Of a stretch of DNA of 64,000 nt, positions 1-7,875 are shown in pieces (within the stretch, counting starts at the first letter, position 1; each line of letters starts with the position of its first letter). The stretch is taken from positions 62,001-126,000 of the forward strand of contig NZ_AUBS01000004.1 in the NCBI RefSeq assembly GCF_000429365.1, written 5' to 3'. This stretch comes from Pseudodonghicola xiamenensis DSM 18339. Lineage in GTDB: Bacteria; Pseudomonadota; Alphaproteobacteria; Rhodobacterales; Rhodobacteraceae. The position numbers and the translations under genes are program-made. The notes beneath the pieces are model-generated. The model ran no database searches and was not told the origin of the DNA. It saw only the letters and a program-made list of their open reading frames with translations.

Positions 1-1
1 C

Positions 2-314
2 GGGATTCTCGACGAGTTCATCGCCGATCACGACCCTGAACGCGAGCGCGGTTGGATCGCCGAGGAGGCGGGGACACGGTTGGGCAGCATCTTTTGCGTC
101 GATGCGGGGCAAGGGGCTGGGCAAGCGGCTTCTTTCGACGTGCATGGCCTATGCGCGCGAGGCGGGCTATCGCGACATGGTGCTGTGGACCCATGAAAGC
201 CACCAGGCGGCCTGCGCGCTTTATGCCGCCGCCGGCTGGACCTTGGAGCGCAGCGAGCCGGTTCGGTCCTTCGGTATCGACCTGGTCGAACAAAGCTGGA
301 GAATAGTTTTGTAA
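2..314 (+). pseudogene. GNAT acetyltransferase, 3' part, frameshifted
   Basis: The window opens inside a GNAT N-acetyltransferase resembling the C-terminal half of MarR-GNAT fusion proteins. Positions 2 to about 100 read as the middle of the GNAT fold (GWIAEEAGTRLGSIFCV), but this frame stops at 194-196. The acetyl-CoA-binding loop (RGKGLGKRLL) and the rest of the fold (LWTHESH, AAAGWTL, SFGIDLVEQSW) are read in the next frame from 102 to 314. The roughly 15 residues expected between IFCV and RGKGLG are absent, so an out-of-frame deletion near 95-105 is more likely than a single indel. It is either a decayed gene or an assembly error. The gene start lies outside the window. Confidence 0.7.
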
Positions 315-360
315 AGCGCTTGCAATCCCCGGAGGGGTTGGATAAATCCCCCTCCACAGT

Positions 361-437
361 GCCGCCTTAGCTCAGTTGGTTAGAGCGCTGGATTGTGGAT
401 CCAGAGGTCCCCCGTTCAAGCCGGGGAGGCGGTACCA
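361..437 (+). tRNA. tRNA-His (GTG)
   Basis: A complete 77-nt cloverleaf with encoded CCA. The anticodon arm is CTGGA-TTGTGGA-TCCAG with anticodon GTG; the T arm contains GTTCAAG. The acceptor stem pairs GCCGCCT with AGGCGGT, which makes the first pair G1-U72. The discriminator is A73 and the base before G1 (position 360) is T, so the usual G-1 is not encoded. This is the derived alphaproteobacterial form of tRNA-His. Confidence 0.97.
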
Positions 438-758
438 TCACCCAAGGCAAGCCTGAATAGACGTGTTGCGTGCATTGTCATGCGGGCAAGGCACTTGGTT
501 TTCCTGTCAGCTCAGGTCGTCTTACTCGGCGGATGTGCCGGAGGAATGTCCGTGGGGTGCGGTGCCGCTGCTGAGATCCCGGCGCGGGTTTCCCGTCATT
601 CCGGGGCGTCATGATCTGGGTGTCATATATTCGCGGCAGTGGGCGCAGGCAGGAGATATCCCAGCCCGTTCCCGGTCATTCCCCCTTTGATCGTCCGGGA
701 TCATCCGGAGGCAATGGGCGCGGTCAAATCTGCTTGACCTGTGATCCGTGACGGTGGG
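438..758. other. intergenic region, nothing recognised
   Basis: These 321 bp lie between tRNA-His and the convergent end of the DUF6476-like gene. No coding frame with a plausible start or family resemblance, no clear terminator and no repeat of the dispersed family was found. There are loosely repeated GTCATTCC segments near 595 and 675, which look like chance or decay. Confidence 0.5.
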
Positions 759-1088
759 TCAGTCCAGTTGGATGGTCTGGCGCAGCTTTCCGCTATTGGC
801 GTCATAGATCAGGATTTGCCGATCCCCGGTCACCACCGCGATCCAGCCCTTGCCCAGGGTCACCGCTTCGGGGGGGGCGCCTGCGGGCAGGGCGAGGTTG
901 TCGGGCAGGGTTTCGGGCAGGGTGGGGGCGCGATCCGCAGAGAGCCGGGTGACAAGCAGGCCGACGATCACTAAAACCCCGAGGATCATCACCACCATCA
1001 GCGTGGCGACCAGACGGCGCAGCACCCTCAGCGAGGCGGGCTCGGTCTGGGGATCGGTATCGGAAGAATCGGGCGGGAAAGCGTTCAT
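759..1088 (-). CDS. DUF6476-like single-pass membrane protein
   Basis: A 109-residue protein with a charged, proline-rich N-terminus, one strong transmembrane helix (about residues 30-48, LMVVMILGVLVIVGLLV) and a C-terminal part ending in short strands (GKGWIAVVTGDRQILIYDA). It resembles the DUF6476 family, which I recall as common beside rluD in Rhodobacterales. The C-terminal motif looks like a single beta-propeller-type blade, so an envelope role is possible, but the function is unknown. Its ATG (1086-1088 on this strand) shares two bases with the ATG of rluD on the other strand, so the two genes are divergent with overlapping start codons. Each ribosome binding site must then lie inside the other gene. 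Confidence 0.8.
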   Translation of the reverse strand: MNAFPPDSSDTDPQTEPASLRVLRRLVATLMVVMILGVLVIVGLLVTRLSADRAPTLPETLPDNLALPAGAPPEAVTLGKGWIAVVTGDRQILIYDANSGKLRQTIQLD

Positions 1089-2133
1089 GGACAGCCGTTC
1101 AGTCGAGTTTGAAATCGCGGCCGACCCGCCGCCCCGCCTTGATAAGGCGCTTTCGCGCGATGTGCCAGCAGAGGCTGCGTTGTCGCGCACCCGTCTGGCC
1201 CGGCTGATCGCCGGCGGTGCGGTGCGGGTCAATGGTGCGGAGGTCGTGGATCCGAAGGCGAAGGTGGCCGCGGGTGCAAGGATCACAATCGTTCTCGAAC
1301 CGGCGGAAGACAGTCACATCGGCCCAGAGGCGATACCGCTCGAGGTGGTCTATGAAGATGATGATCTGATCGTCGTCAACAAACCTGCCGGCATGGTGGT
1401 GCATCCGGCGCCGGGGTCGCCATCGGGTACGCTGGTCAATGCGCTGCTGCATCATTGCGGTGATGACCTGTCCGGCGTGGGTGGGGTCAAGCGGCCCGGC
1501 ATCGTGCATCGGATCGACAAGGAAACCAGTGGCCTTCTGGTGGTGGCAAAAAGCGATGCGGCGCATCATGGGCTTGCCGCGCAATTCGAGGCTCACAGCG
1601 CCGAGCGACACTACAAGGCGATCTGCTACGGTGTGCCGGAGGCCAACGATCCACGTCTGCGCGGCGTCAAGGGCGTGAGTTTCGAGCCCGGCAACATCAT
1701 GAAGATCACCACTCAGCTGGCGCGCCACAAGACCGACCGGCAGAAACAGGCGGTGCTGTTTCAGGGGGGGCGTCATGCGGTGACCCGGGTGCGGGTGGAG
1801 GAGACCTTTGGCACTCCGCCGGTGGTGGCGCTGGTCGATTGCTGGCTGGAGACCGGGCGCACTCATCAGATCCGGGTGCATATGGCCCACGCCGGCCATG
1901 GGCTGATCGGAGATCCCACCTATGGTGGCCGGCGCAAGTTGGCGGCGAAGGCGCTGCCCGACGCGACGCAGGCCGCGGTGCGTGATTTCCCGCGTCAGGC
2001 GCTCCATGCCGCGGTTCTGGGGTTCGATCATCCGGTGACGGGGACGCATCTGCGCTTCGAGGCACCTTTGCCGGAAGACATGGTCAGGTTGATCGCGTTG
2101 CTGCGCGGGCAGGTCGTAACGCCTGAAGGATGA
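1087..2133 (+). CDS. rluD: 23S rRNA pseudouridine synthase, RluD type
   Basis: A 348-residue RluA-family pseudouridine synthase; RluD enzymes modify helix 69 of 23S rRNA. An N-terminal S4 RNA-binding domain (about 17-75, RLDKALSRDV and ARLIAGGAVRVNG) precedes the catalytic domain. The catalytic signature HRIDKETSGL is at 141-150, with D144 as the nucleophile. ETGRTHQIRVH and GLIGDPTYGG further on are typical of the family. The ATG at 1087 gives the normal length; the frame is open further upstream but that part antisenses the neighbouring gene and has no family resemblance. The 3' end overlaps the convergent DUF4386 gene by 50 bp. Confidence 0.92.
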   Translation: MDSRSVEFEIAADPPPRLDKALSRDVPAEAALSRTRLARLIAGGAVRVNGAEVVDPKAKVAAGARITIVLEPAEDSHIGPEAIPLEVVYEDDDLIVVNKPAGMVVHPAPGSPSGTLVNALLHHCGDDLSGVGGVKRPGIVHRIDKETSGLLVVAKSDAAHHGLAAQFEAHSAERHYKAICYGVPEANDPRLRGVKGVSFEPGNIMKITTQLARHKTDRQKQAVLFQGGRHAVTRVRVEETFGTPPVVALVDCWLETGRTHQIRVHMAHAGHGLIGDPTYGGRRKLAAKALPDATQAAVRDFPRQALHAAVLGFDHPVTGTHLRFEAPLPEDMVRLIALLRGQVVTPEG

Positions 2134-2755
2134 ACCAAAGGCACAGTGCGGTTTCCGCCACGAGCGGCAACAGATAGGCCGGTTGCAGCGTTGTGGCTAG
2201 CCTGGGGGCGATGAGCGCGGTGAGGCTGCCGGCCAGATAGACCAGGCCGGAGCCTACCAGCGCCAGCGGCAGGACCGGGCCCATCAGCCAGCGCAGCATC
2301 ACCGCCATGATCAGGCAGTTCACACCGAAGAAGACCAGTGCGATATCATAGCCCAGCCGGTGCAATGCGACGGCTTGCATCAGTGCCTCTGGTCGGTCCA
2401 GCAGGGCAGGCACCAGAGCCAGCGGCATCAGCGCCGCTGCGATCACCGCCGCCTGGGCCAGCCGGAAGCCGAAGGCCATCGGGGCGAGCAGGGCGAAACG
2501 GGCGGCGAACAGGCGCAGGAACACCGCACCGATTGCCACATCGGCCAGGATCATCGCCAGATCTGCCGCCAATCCCAGCCGCCACCACGGCAGCGCCGCG
2601 CCGATGGCCCGGGCGGTCTGTTCCGCCTGATCGGGGAAGATCAGGCCGCCGCGCAGGGCTCCTTCGGACCAGACGCCGCAGAGAATGATGACAAGATAGA
2701 GCAGCCCGGCAGAGGCCTGAAGCGGGCGCGAGGGCAGGGGGGGGGAGCAGGGCAT
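2084..2755 (-). CDS. DUF4386 family membrane protein
   Basis: A 223-residue integral membrane protein with about six hydrophobic helices. The spacing (GLLYLVIILCGVWSE near the start, LGLAADLAMILADVAIG, YDIALVFFGVNCLIMA, GSGLVYLAGS) fits the DUF4386 family, whose function is unknown. I chose the ATG at 2755 because the first helix begins about 15 residues later; the frame runs on to 2902 with no membrane or family features. The last 50 bp overlap the end of rluD on the other strand. An inverted repeat CACAC-TATC-GTGTG at 2804-2817, about 50 bp upstream of the start, could be an operator. Confidence 0.85.
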   Translation of the reverse strand: MPCSPPLPSRPLQASAGLLYLVIILCGVWSEGALRGGLIFPDQAEQTARAIGAALPWWRLGLAADLAMILADVAIGAVFLRLFAARFALLAPMAFGFRLAQAAVIAAALMPLALVPALLDRPEALMQAVALHRLGYDIALVFFGVNCLIMAVMLRWLMGPVLPLALVGSGLVYLAGSLTALIAPRLATTLQPAYLLPLVAETALCLWFILQALRPARAATRST

Positions 2756-3091
2756 GACGGCTCTTTCAACGCTGGGGAGAGGGCCCACGCGGGCGGCTGA
2801 TTTCACACTATCGTGTGTTCGGGAAATTGAAACGGGCGGAAGATACCGAAAAAACACGAGAAAATGCGGGAATATGGCGCTTCGTGCCGCAGTGAGGCCC
2901 ATGTTACATGTTCTTGGCAGCAGACCACATGCGCGTGAGCGCGCCGTTGTCCGGGTTTCGTTGCGACGGAACCGGACGCATATTGCGTATTACCTTGTGA
3001 ACAGCCCCTCTTGAAATGGCAGGGGCGCTTACCTACCTCGATGTTAAGTTGATAAACATAACACGACGTACAGACGGAGAGACAGAGGATC
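2756..3091. other. divergent intergenic region, DUF4386 gene / rpoH
   Basis: These 336 bp separate the two divergent starts. They hold the inverted repeat at 2804-2817 on the DUF4386 side and the heat-shock-like promoter at 3010-3038 on the rpoH side. No other gene or RNA is evident. The segment 2930-3060 is AT-richer than its surroundings, as expected for a promoter region. Confidence 0.5.
3010..3038 (+). promoter_or_regulatory. candidate RpoH-type promoter of rpoH
   Basis: CTTG at 3010-3013, an 18-nt spacer, then CCTACCT at 3032-3038. The alphaproteobacterial RpoH consensus is approximately CTTG-N17/18-CYTATNT, so only one defined -10 base differs. This would allow RpoH to drive its own gene, with a leader of about 45 nt. 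Confidence 0.4.
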
Positions 3092-3988
3092 ATGGCGAAT
3101 TATGCTAACCTGCCGGCACCGACCCCTGAAGGGGGGCTCAATCGGTATTTGCAGGAAATACGCAAATTCCCCCTCCTGGAGCCGGAAGAGGAATATATGC
3201 TGGCCAAGCGCTGGGTCGAGGAGCAGGACGCTCAGGCGGCGCATAAGATGGTGACCAGCCACCTGCGGCTGGCGGCCAAGATTGCCATGGGCTATCGCGG
3301 CTATGGTTTGCCGCAGGCCGAGGTGATTTCCGAGGCCAATGTCGGCCTGATGCAGGCGGTGAAGCGCTTCGACCCGGAAAAGGGGTTCCGCCTTGCGACC
3401 TATGCGATGTGGTGGATCCGTGCCTCGATCCAGGAATATATCCTGCGGTCCTGGTCGCTGGTGAAGCTGGGTACCACCTCGGCGCAGAAGAAGCTGTTCT
3501 TCAACCTGCGCAAGGCCAAGGCCCGTATCGGCGCGCTGGAAGAGGGCGATCTGCATCCCGATCACGTCAAGCAAATCGCGCATGATCTGGGGGTGACCGA
3601 GGACGAGGTGACCTCGATGAACCGGCGGATGTCGGGCGGCGATGCCTCGCTGAACGCCACCGTCGGGAGCGATGGCGAAGGCACCATGCAATGGCAGGAC
3701 TGGCTGGAGGACGAAGACGCCGACCAAGCCACCGACTTCGAGGAACGTGATGAGCTCGAAGCACGGCGCGAATTGCTGGCGCAGGCGCTTGATGTACTGA
3801 ACGACCGCGAAAAGGATATCCTGACCCAACGCCGCCTGGCCGATCAGCCGGTGACGCTGGAGGAGTTGAGCGGCCAGTATAACGTCAGCCGGGAACGCAT
3901 CCGCCAGATCGAGGTGCGCGCCTTCGAGAAGCTGCAAAAGAAGATGTGCGATCTGGCCAAGGAAAAGGGCATGTTGGCCACGGCCTGA
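3092..3988 (+). CDS. rpoH: RNA polymerase sigma factor RpoH (sigma-32)
   Basis: A 298-residue group 3 sigma factor that directs RNA polymerase to heat-shock promoters. Region 2 is clear (SHLRLAAKIAMGYRGYGLP, then GFRLATYAMWWIRASIQEYI). The RpoH box (QKKLFFNLRKAK, about 131-142), which distinguishes RpoH from housekeeping sigma factors, is intact, as is the region 4 helix-turn-helix near the end (SRERIRQIEVRAFEKLQKKM). The start is preceded by a GAGAGACAGAGG stretch. Many Rhodobacterales carry two RpoH paralogues; which one this is cannot be told from the sequence alone. A strong terminator follows at 4041. Confidence 0.96.
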   Translation: MANYANLPAPTPEGGLNRYLQEIRKFPLLEPEEEYMLAKRWVEEQDAQAAHKMVTSHLRLAAKIAMGYRGYGLPQAEVISEANVGLMQAVKRFDPEKGFRLATYAMWWIRASIQEYILRSWSLVKLGTTSAQKKLFFNLRKAKARIGALEEGDLHPDHVKQIAHDLGVTEDEVTSMNRRMSGGDASLNATVGSDGEGTMQWQDWLEDEDADQATDFEERDELEARRELLAQALDVLNDREKDILTQRRLADQPVTLEELSGQYNVSRERIRQIEVRAFEKLQKKMCDLAKEKGMLATA

Positions 3989-4040
3989 CATGGGCAGGCA
4001 ATTGCGGCCTCTTGATGCCGGTCTATGCCGATCTTTATCA

Positions 4041-4068
4041 CCCCGCCCTTGAAACAGGGCGGGGCTTT
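4041..4068 (+). terminator. rpoH terminator
   Basis: A perfect 9-bp stem, CCCCGCCCT with AGGGCGGGG, around the 6-nt loop TGAAAC, followed by CTTTG. It lies 52 bp after the rpoH stop. Confidence 0.8.
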
Positions 4069-4227
4069 GTCGTGACAAGGGGCTTTTGCCGATCTTGTCT
4101 GCCGGCGTGAGCTGTCAGTCTGGCATGCCGGGGCCGCGATGTGGCATTGAGCGGCGCTCTGGCTTGTGCCAGCCTGTCATTTCGGGCATGAGCGCCCGCA
4201 AACCCCACCAGTGTCGAGAGAATGACC

Positions 4228-4392
4228 ATGGATTACGGAAAATCCGGAGTACCGAAGCTGGGCACCAACGCACCGCGCCACAAGGAACATGACGCGGTCG
4301 GGCCCGGCAAGAAACCATCTGACGGGCGTGCCACCAAGGCCGAGCTTCTGGCCCGGATGAAAGCGGCGGCGGAGGCCAAGAAGAAGGGATAA
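4228..4392 (+). CDS. small basic protein, 54 residues
   Basis: A short gene reading MDYGKSGVPKLG at the start and KAELLARMKAAAEAKKKG at the end. An SD-like GAGAG (4216-4220) lies 7 nt before the ATG at 4228; an in-frame ATG at 4222 is too close to it. A hairpin with a short T run begins 2 nt after the stop, so the unit looks like a complete monocistronic gene. The protein is very hydrophilic and lysine-rich, with a glycine/proline-rich first half (GTNAPRHKEHDAVGPGKKPSDGRA) and a helical tail. I do not recognise a family and assign no function. Codon use is like that of its neighbours. Confidence 0.65.
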   Translation: MDYGKSGVPKLGTNAPRHKEHDAVGPGKKPSDGRATKAELLARMKAAAEAKKKG

Positions 4393-4393
4393 G

Positions 4394-4416
4394 GACCTGT
4401 CTCATCAGGTCTTTCC
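4394..4416 (+). terminator. terminator after the 54-residue gene
   Basis: GACCTG and CAGGTC form a 6-bp stem around TCTCAT, followed by TTTCC. It begins two bases after the stop codon at 4390-4392. Confidence 0.5.
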
Positions 4417-4634
4417 GTCTTGCGATGCGGCGGAAATGGCTGGATGCCCGGGGCCGGCACGCGAAAGACGCCGCCCCGGCGCATGCGCCCGGTTCTGAGA
4501 CGGCGCGTCGGCTATGGCGCCGCGCGCTGGTTCACCACCGCCTCTTGCCGGTCGGGTGGCCAGGGAAAGACAGGGGCACCCCCTAGGCAGGACGCTTTCC
4601 CGTCCCTAGATTTATAGGATCAGGAGGGTTGCCG

Positions 4635-4904
4635 ATGGCTGGCGGATGGTCGCGCGATGGCGCGGTAAGTGAACAGATCGAAGCCTCGATCAGCGATGAA
4701 CTGGCGCGGATGAAGACGCGCCGCGCGCCTGTGGGGGAAAGCCTGACCCATTGCGCCGAATGCGATGAACCGATCACCGAGGCGCGCCGGCAGGCGATCC
4801 CCGGCGTCAAGCTGTGCATCGAGTGCCAGCAGGAGCGGGACGGCGCCTATAAGCTGCGCGGTGGGATCAACCGGCGCGGATCGAAGGACAGCCAGTTGAA
4901 ATAG
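4635..4904 (+). CDS. DksA/TraR-type C4 zinc-finger protein
   Basis: An 89-residue protein with a four-cysteine zinc finger near its C-terminus: C40-x2-C43 and C61-x2-C64, with the ECDEPITEARRQAIPGV segment typical of the DksA/TraR family. It lacks the long coiled coil of true DksA, so it resembles the short YbiI/TraR-like members, some of which bind RNA polymerase in its secondary channel. The start is set by an excellent AGGAGG (4622-4627) seven bases before the ATG. The stop is followed after 4 bp by the end of a convergent gene. Confidence 0.88.
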   Translation: MAGGWSRDGAVSEQIEASISDELARMKTRRAPVGESLTHCAECDEPITEARRQAIPGVKLCIECQQERDGAYKLRGGINRRGSKDSQLK

Positions 4905-4908
4905 GGAC

Positions 4909-5136
4909 TTAGCGGCCTTTCTTCTGGCGCCGCCAGCGCAGGAAAAGCCGCACATCGAAGGCCGCGATCATCAGCCCCAGCGGGATCATCCAGAAACCCA
5001 GCACCGGCAGGAAGCCGAAGGTGCCGCCGATCATCAACAAAACCCCCAGTCCGAACCGCGCCCCGCGCGGGACGCGGCGGGCGATCCGCATCATCAGCGG
5101 GGACAGCCGGGCGCGGATATCGGCCCAGCGGGTCAT
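4909..5136 (-). CDS. small membrane protein of unknown function
   Basis: A 75-residue protein with a basic N-terminus, two adjacent hydrophobic helices (about 27-42 and 44-60; FGLGVLLMIGGTFGFLPVLG, FWMIPLGLMIAAFDV) and a strongly basic tail (RWRRQKKGR), suggesting both ends are cytoplasmic. Similar small proteins of the pattern GGxFGFLPVLGFWMLPLGL are common in alphaproteobacteria, with no known role. It is the last gene of the pepF operon: its ATG overlaps the stop of the upstream GNAT gene by 4 bp, so translation is probably coupled. Confidence 0.75.
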   Translation of the reverse strand: MTRWADIRARLSPLMMRIARRVPRGARFGLGVLLMIGGTFGFLPVLGFWMIPLGLMIAAFDVRLFLRWRRQKKGR

Positions 5137-5621
5137 CCCGCCGGGGCGTCCGCCAGCGTAAGCCGCAGGATATGCTGCGGCCCGACGCCGCCGCCGAGGT
5201 AATCGGCGCCGGTGTCAAGGAACCCGCCCGACAGATAGGCGGCGCGTGCCCGCGGGTTGCGGTGGTTGACGGTCAGATAACAGGCATGGGCCTGCAGATA
5301 CTCTTGGCGCAGGTAATCGCGCAACAGCCGGCAGGCGGCGCTGGCGACGCCCCGGCCCTGGTGGCGGTAATCGACCGAGAACATGCGCAGCCCGATACTG
5401 CCGGCCTCGGCGAAATCATGCGCCTCCGGGTAATCCGGATCGATGGCGAAGAAGCCGACGACCTGGCCTCCATCCTGAATCAGATGCCCGTCCCGCCGCC
5501 CGCGCGCCTCGGCCAGCGCCTGCGCCGGCGGGGCGGAGAATTCATGTTGCTCGGGCGGTAGGGACAGATCGGCGATCAGATCGACGCGACCGGGCGGGAG
5601 GGGGGAGAGGGTGATGGTCAT
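5133..5621 (-). CDS. GNAT family N-acetyltransferase
   Basis: A 162-residue GNAT acetyltransferase that transfers an acetyl group from acetyl-CoA to an unknown amine. The acetyl-CoA-binding loop is visible as YRHQGRGVASAACRLL; the preceding strand is SIGLRMFSVD and the following helix carries NHRNPRARAAYLSGGF, the usual N-x-RAxxxY pattern. The start at 5621 gives MTITLSPLP and normal length; the frame is open upstream to 5738 without family features. It lies in the pepF operon, 23 bp after the preceding gene and overlapping the next by 4 bp. Confidence 0.88.
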   Translation of the reverse strand: MTITLSPLPPGRVDLIADLSLPPEQHEFSAPPAQALAEARGRRDGHLIQDGGQVVGFFAIDPDYPEAHDFAEAGSIGLRMFSVDYRHQGRGVASAACRLLRDYLRQEYLQAHACYLTVNHRNPRARAAYLSGGFLDTGADYLGGGVGPQHILRLTLADAPAG

Positions 5622-5644
5622 AGGGCTGTCCAATTTGCTTGGGG

Positions 5645-6043
5645 TCAGGGGGAGGACGGAACCGTGAAGGTGCGGTGCTTGCGCGGATCGGTCCCGCTCC
5701 AGTTTCTTGGCCCATTTTTCGGGCCGAACGACAGGCAATAGGCCTCCCAGGCGGCGAAGGTCCTGTCGAAGCCTGGAGAGCCTTCGCGCTCGATGCTCCA
5801 GCCCTGCGCCTGCAGCTCGGGCTCAAGCCGGCTGAAGGGCACCGGATCCTTCTGGGCAATCGGAAAGTCCAGGCCCGTGCCCAGTTCCCGCAACAGCCGG
5901 ACGGGCGCGAAACGCGTGCCGTCCGGCGTCAGGAAATGCTGCGGCTGCCGCAGCAGGCGGCGAAACTCCTCCGGATGGGTGGACTGGAGGCGTTGAAACG
6001 CCTCCCAGCCCTGGATCAGCACCCATGAGGAGATCAGACTCAT
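5645..6043 (-). CDS. conserved hypothetical protein downstream of pepF
   Basis: A 132-residue soluble protein beginning MSLISSWVLIQGWEAFQRLQ, predicted mostly helical at first, with a C-terminal half rich in aromatic and charged residues (FDRTFAAWEAYCLSFGPKN). No catalytic motif, signal peptide or membrane segment is evident, and I do not recognise the family. Its ATG overlaps the pepF stop by 4 bp, so it is translationally coupled to the peptidase. Confidence 0.7.
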   Translation of the reverse strand: MSLISSWVLIQGWEAFQRLQSTHPEEFRRLLRQPQHFLTPDGTRFAPVRLLRELGTGLDFPIAQKDPVPFSRLEPELQAQGWSIEREGSPGFDRTFAAWEAYCLSFGPKNGPRNWSGTDPRKHRTFTVPSSP

Positions 6044-7875
6044 TCCTCCATCGCTTCCAGCTCGTCGATGAAGCCGGAGATCATGTCGAGTCCCTTGTTC
6101 CAGAACGCCGGGTCGCTGGCGTCGAGCCCGAAGGGCGCCAGAAGCTCCTTGTGGTGCTTCGATCCGCCGGCCTTCAGCATGTCGAAATACTTGTCCTGGA
6201 AGCCCGGCGCGCCCTCGGCGTAGACCGAATAGAGCGCATTCACCAACCCGTCGCCAAAGGCGTAGGCATAGACGTAGAAGGGCGAATGGATGAAGTGGGG
6301 GATATAGGCCCAGAAGGTTTCGTATCCGTCCATATATTCGAAGGCGTCGCCCAGCGATTCCGCCTGTACCGACATCCATAGCGCGTTGATGTCGTCCGGC
6401 GTCAGCTCACCGCCGCGCCGGGCCGCGTGCAACTTGCATTCGAAATCATAAAAGGCGATCTGGCGGACCACCGTGTTGATCATATCCTCGACCTTGCCGG
6501 CCAGCAGTACCTTGCGTTCAGCCTGATCCTTGGCACCGTCGAGCATCTTGCGGAAGGTCAGCATCTCGCCGAAGACGCTGGCGGTCTCGGCCAGGGTCAG
6601 TGGCGTCTGGCTGAGCATTTCACCTTGGCCAGCGGCCAGAACCTGGTGGACGCCATGGCCCAGCTCATGCGCCAGGGTCATCACGTCGCGCGGTTTGCCG
6701 AGATAGTTCAGCAGCACATAGGGATGCACGTCGGTGACGGTGGGATGGGCAAAGGCGCCGGGCGCCTTGCCGGGCTTCACGCCGGCGTCGATCCAGCCCT
6801 TGGCGAAGAAGGGAGCGGCGATGTCGCCCATGCGCGGGTCGAAGGCGTTATAGGCGGCCATCACGGTCTGTTCGGCCTCTGCCCAGGGCACCAGGCGGGT
6901 CGCCTCCATCGGCAGCGGCGCGTTGCGATCCCAGATCTGCAGCTTGTCGAGACCGAGCCACTTGCGTTTCAGCTCGTAATAGCGGTGGCTGAGGCGGGGA
7001 TAGGCGGCGACCACGGCGCTGCGCAGCGCCTCGACGACCTCGGGTTCCACATCGTTCGACAGGTGCCGCGCGGTCTGGGCGGTGGGCATGCCGCGCCAAC
7101 GGTCGATGATTTCCTTCTCTTTCGCCTGGGTGTTGTGGACGCGGGCGAAGGTCTTGATGTTCTTCTCGAACACCTCGGCCAGGGCGCGGGCGCCGGCCTC
7201 GCGCTGGCCGCGATCCTGTTCGGTCATCAGGTTCAGCGTCGCCTCGATACCGAGCGTTTCGCCATCGACCTCGAATTCCAGCCCGGCGATGGTTTCGTCG
7301 AACAGACGTTCCCAGGCATCGCCCACCACGCCCATGTCGTGGAGGAATTTCTCCATCTCGTCAGACAGCTGATAGGGTTTCATCGCCCGGATGCGGCGGA
7401 ACACCGGGGCGTAGCGGGCCAGATCGGTATTGGCGGCGAAGAGCGTCTGCAGCTTGTCCTCGGCGATCCGGTTCAGCTCCAAGCTGAAGAAGACCAGCGG
7501 CGTGGTGAAATTGGTGATCTTCTCCTGACAATCGGAGAGGAACTTGGCGCGGCTCGCATCGGTGGTCTGCTGGTAATAGCGCAGCCCGGCATAGGACATG
7601 ATGCGCCCGGCGATCTGGCTGATCTTCTCGTCGCGCAGCACGCAGGTGAGCAGCCCGTCGGCGTCAAGCGTATCGAGTTTACCTTCGTAATCTTCGGCGA
7701 AGCTGGCGCAGGCCTGTTCCAGCCAGTCGAGATCGCGTTTCAGCTCGGGCGCGTCCTGGCTGGCATAGAGGTCGCTCAGGTCCCAGTCGGGCAGATTGCC
7801 CAGCGGCGCGGCGGCGGTGTCGGTCTTGTCGAAAGCGGGGCGCGGCGCGAAGGGCAGGGCGGCGAAGGGTGTCAT
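6040..7875 (-). CDS. pepF: oligoendopeptidase F (M3 family metallopeptidase)
   Basis: A 611-residue cytosolic zinc peptidase that degrades short peptides. The M3 signature HELGHGVHQ is at 403-411 (zinc ligands H403 and H407, catalytic E404), with the third ligand expected in the helix around SVFGEML about 25 residues later. The N-terminal oligoendopeptidase F domain spans roughly 100-200. A GAGG 7 bases upstream supports the ATG at 7875. It heads an operon of four leftward genes linked by 4-bp overlaps or a 23-bp gap. Confidence 0.95.
   Translation of the reverse strand: MTPFAALPFAPRPAFDKTDTAAAPLGNLPDWDLSDLYASQDAPELKRDLDWLEQACASFAEDYEGKLDTLDADGLLTCVLRDEKISQIAGRIMSYAGLRYYQQTTDASRAKFLSDCQEKITNFTTPLVFFSLELNRIAEDKLQTLFAANTDLARYAPVFRRIRAMKPYQLSDEMEKFLHDMGVVGDAWERLFDETIAGLEFEVDGETLGIEATLNLMTEQDRGQREAGARALAEVFEKNIKTFARVHNTQAKEKEIIDRWRGMPTAQTARHLSNDVEPEVVEALRSAVVAAYPRLSHRYYELKRKWLGLDKLQIWDRNAPLPMEATRLVPWAEAEQTVMAAYNAFDPRMGDIAAPFFAKGWIDAGVKPGKAPGAFAHPTVTDVHPYVLLNYLGKPRDVMTLAHELGHGVHQVLAAGQGEMLSQTPLTLAETASVFGEMLTFRKMLDGAKDQAERKVLLAGKVEDMINTVVRQIAFYDFECKLHAARRGGELTPDDINALWMSVQAESLGDAFEYMDGYETFWAYIPHFIHSPFYVYAYAFGDGLVNALYSVYAEGAPGFQDKYFDMLKAGGSKHHKELLAPFGLDASDPAFWNKGLDMISGFIDELEAMEE

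Noticed and set aside
850..1086. Longer RluD with an N-terminal extension
   Set aside because: The extension is antisense to the DUF6476-like gene and lacks similarity to RluD N-termini; length from 1087 is already normal.
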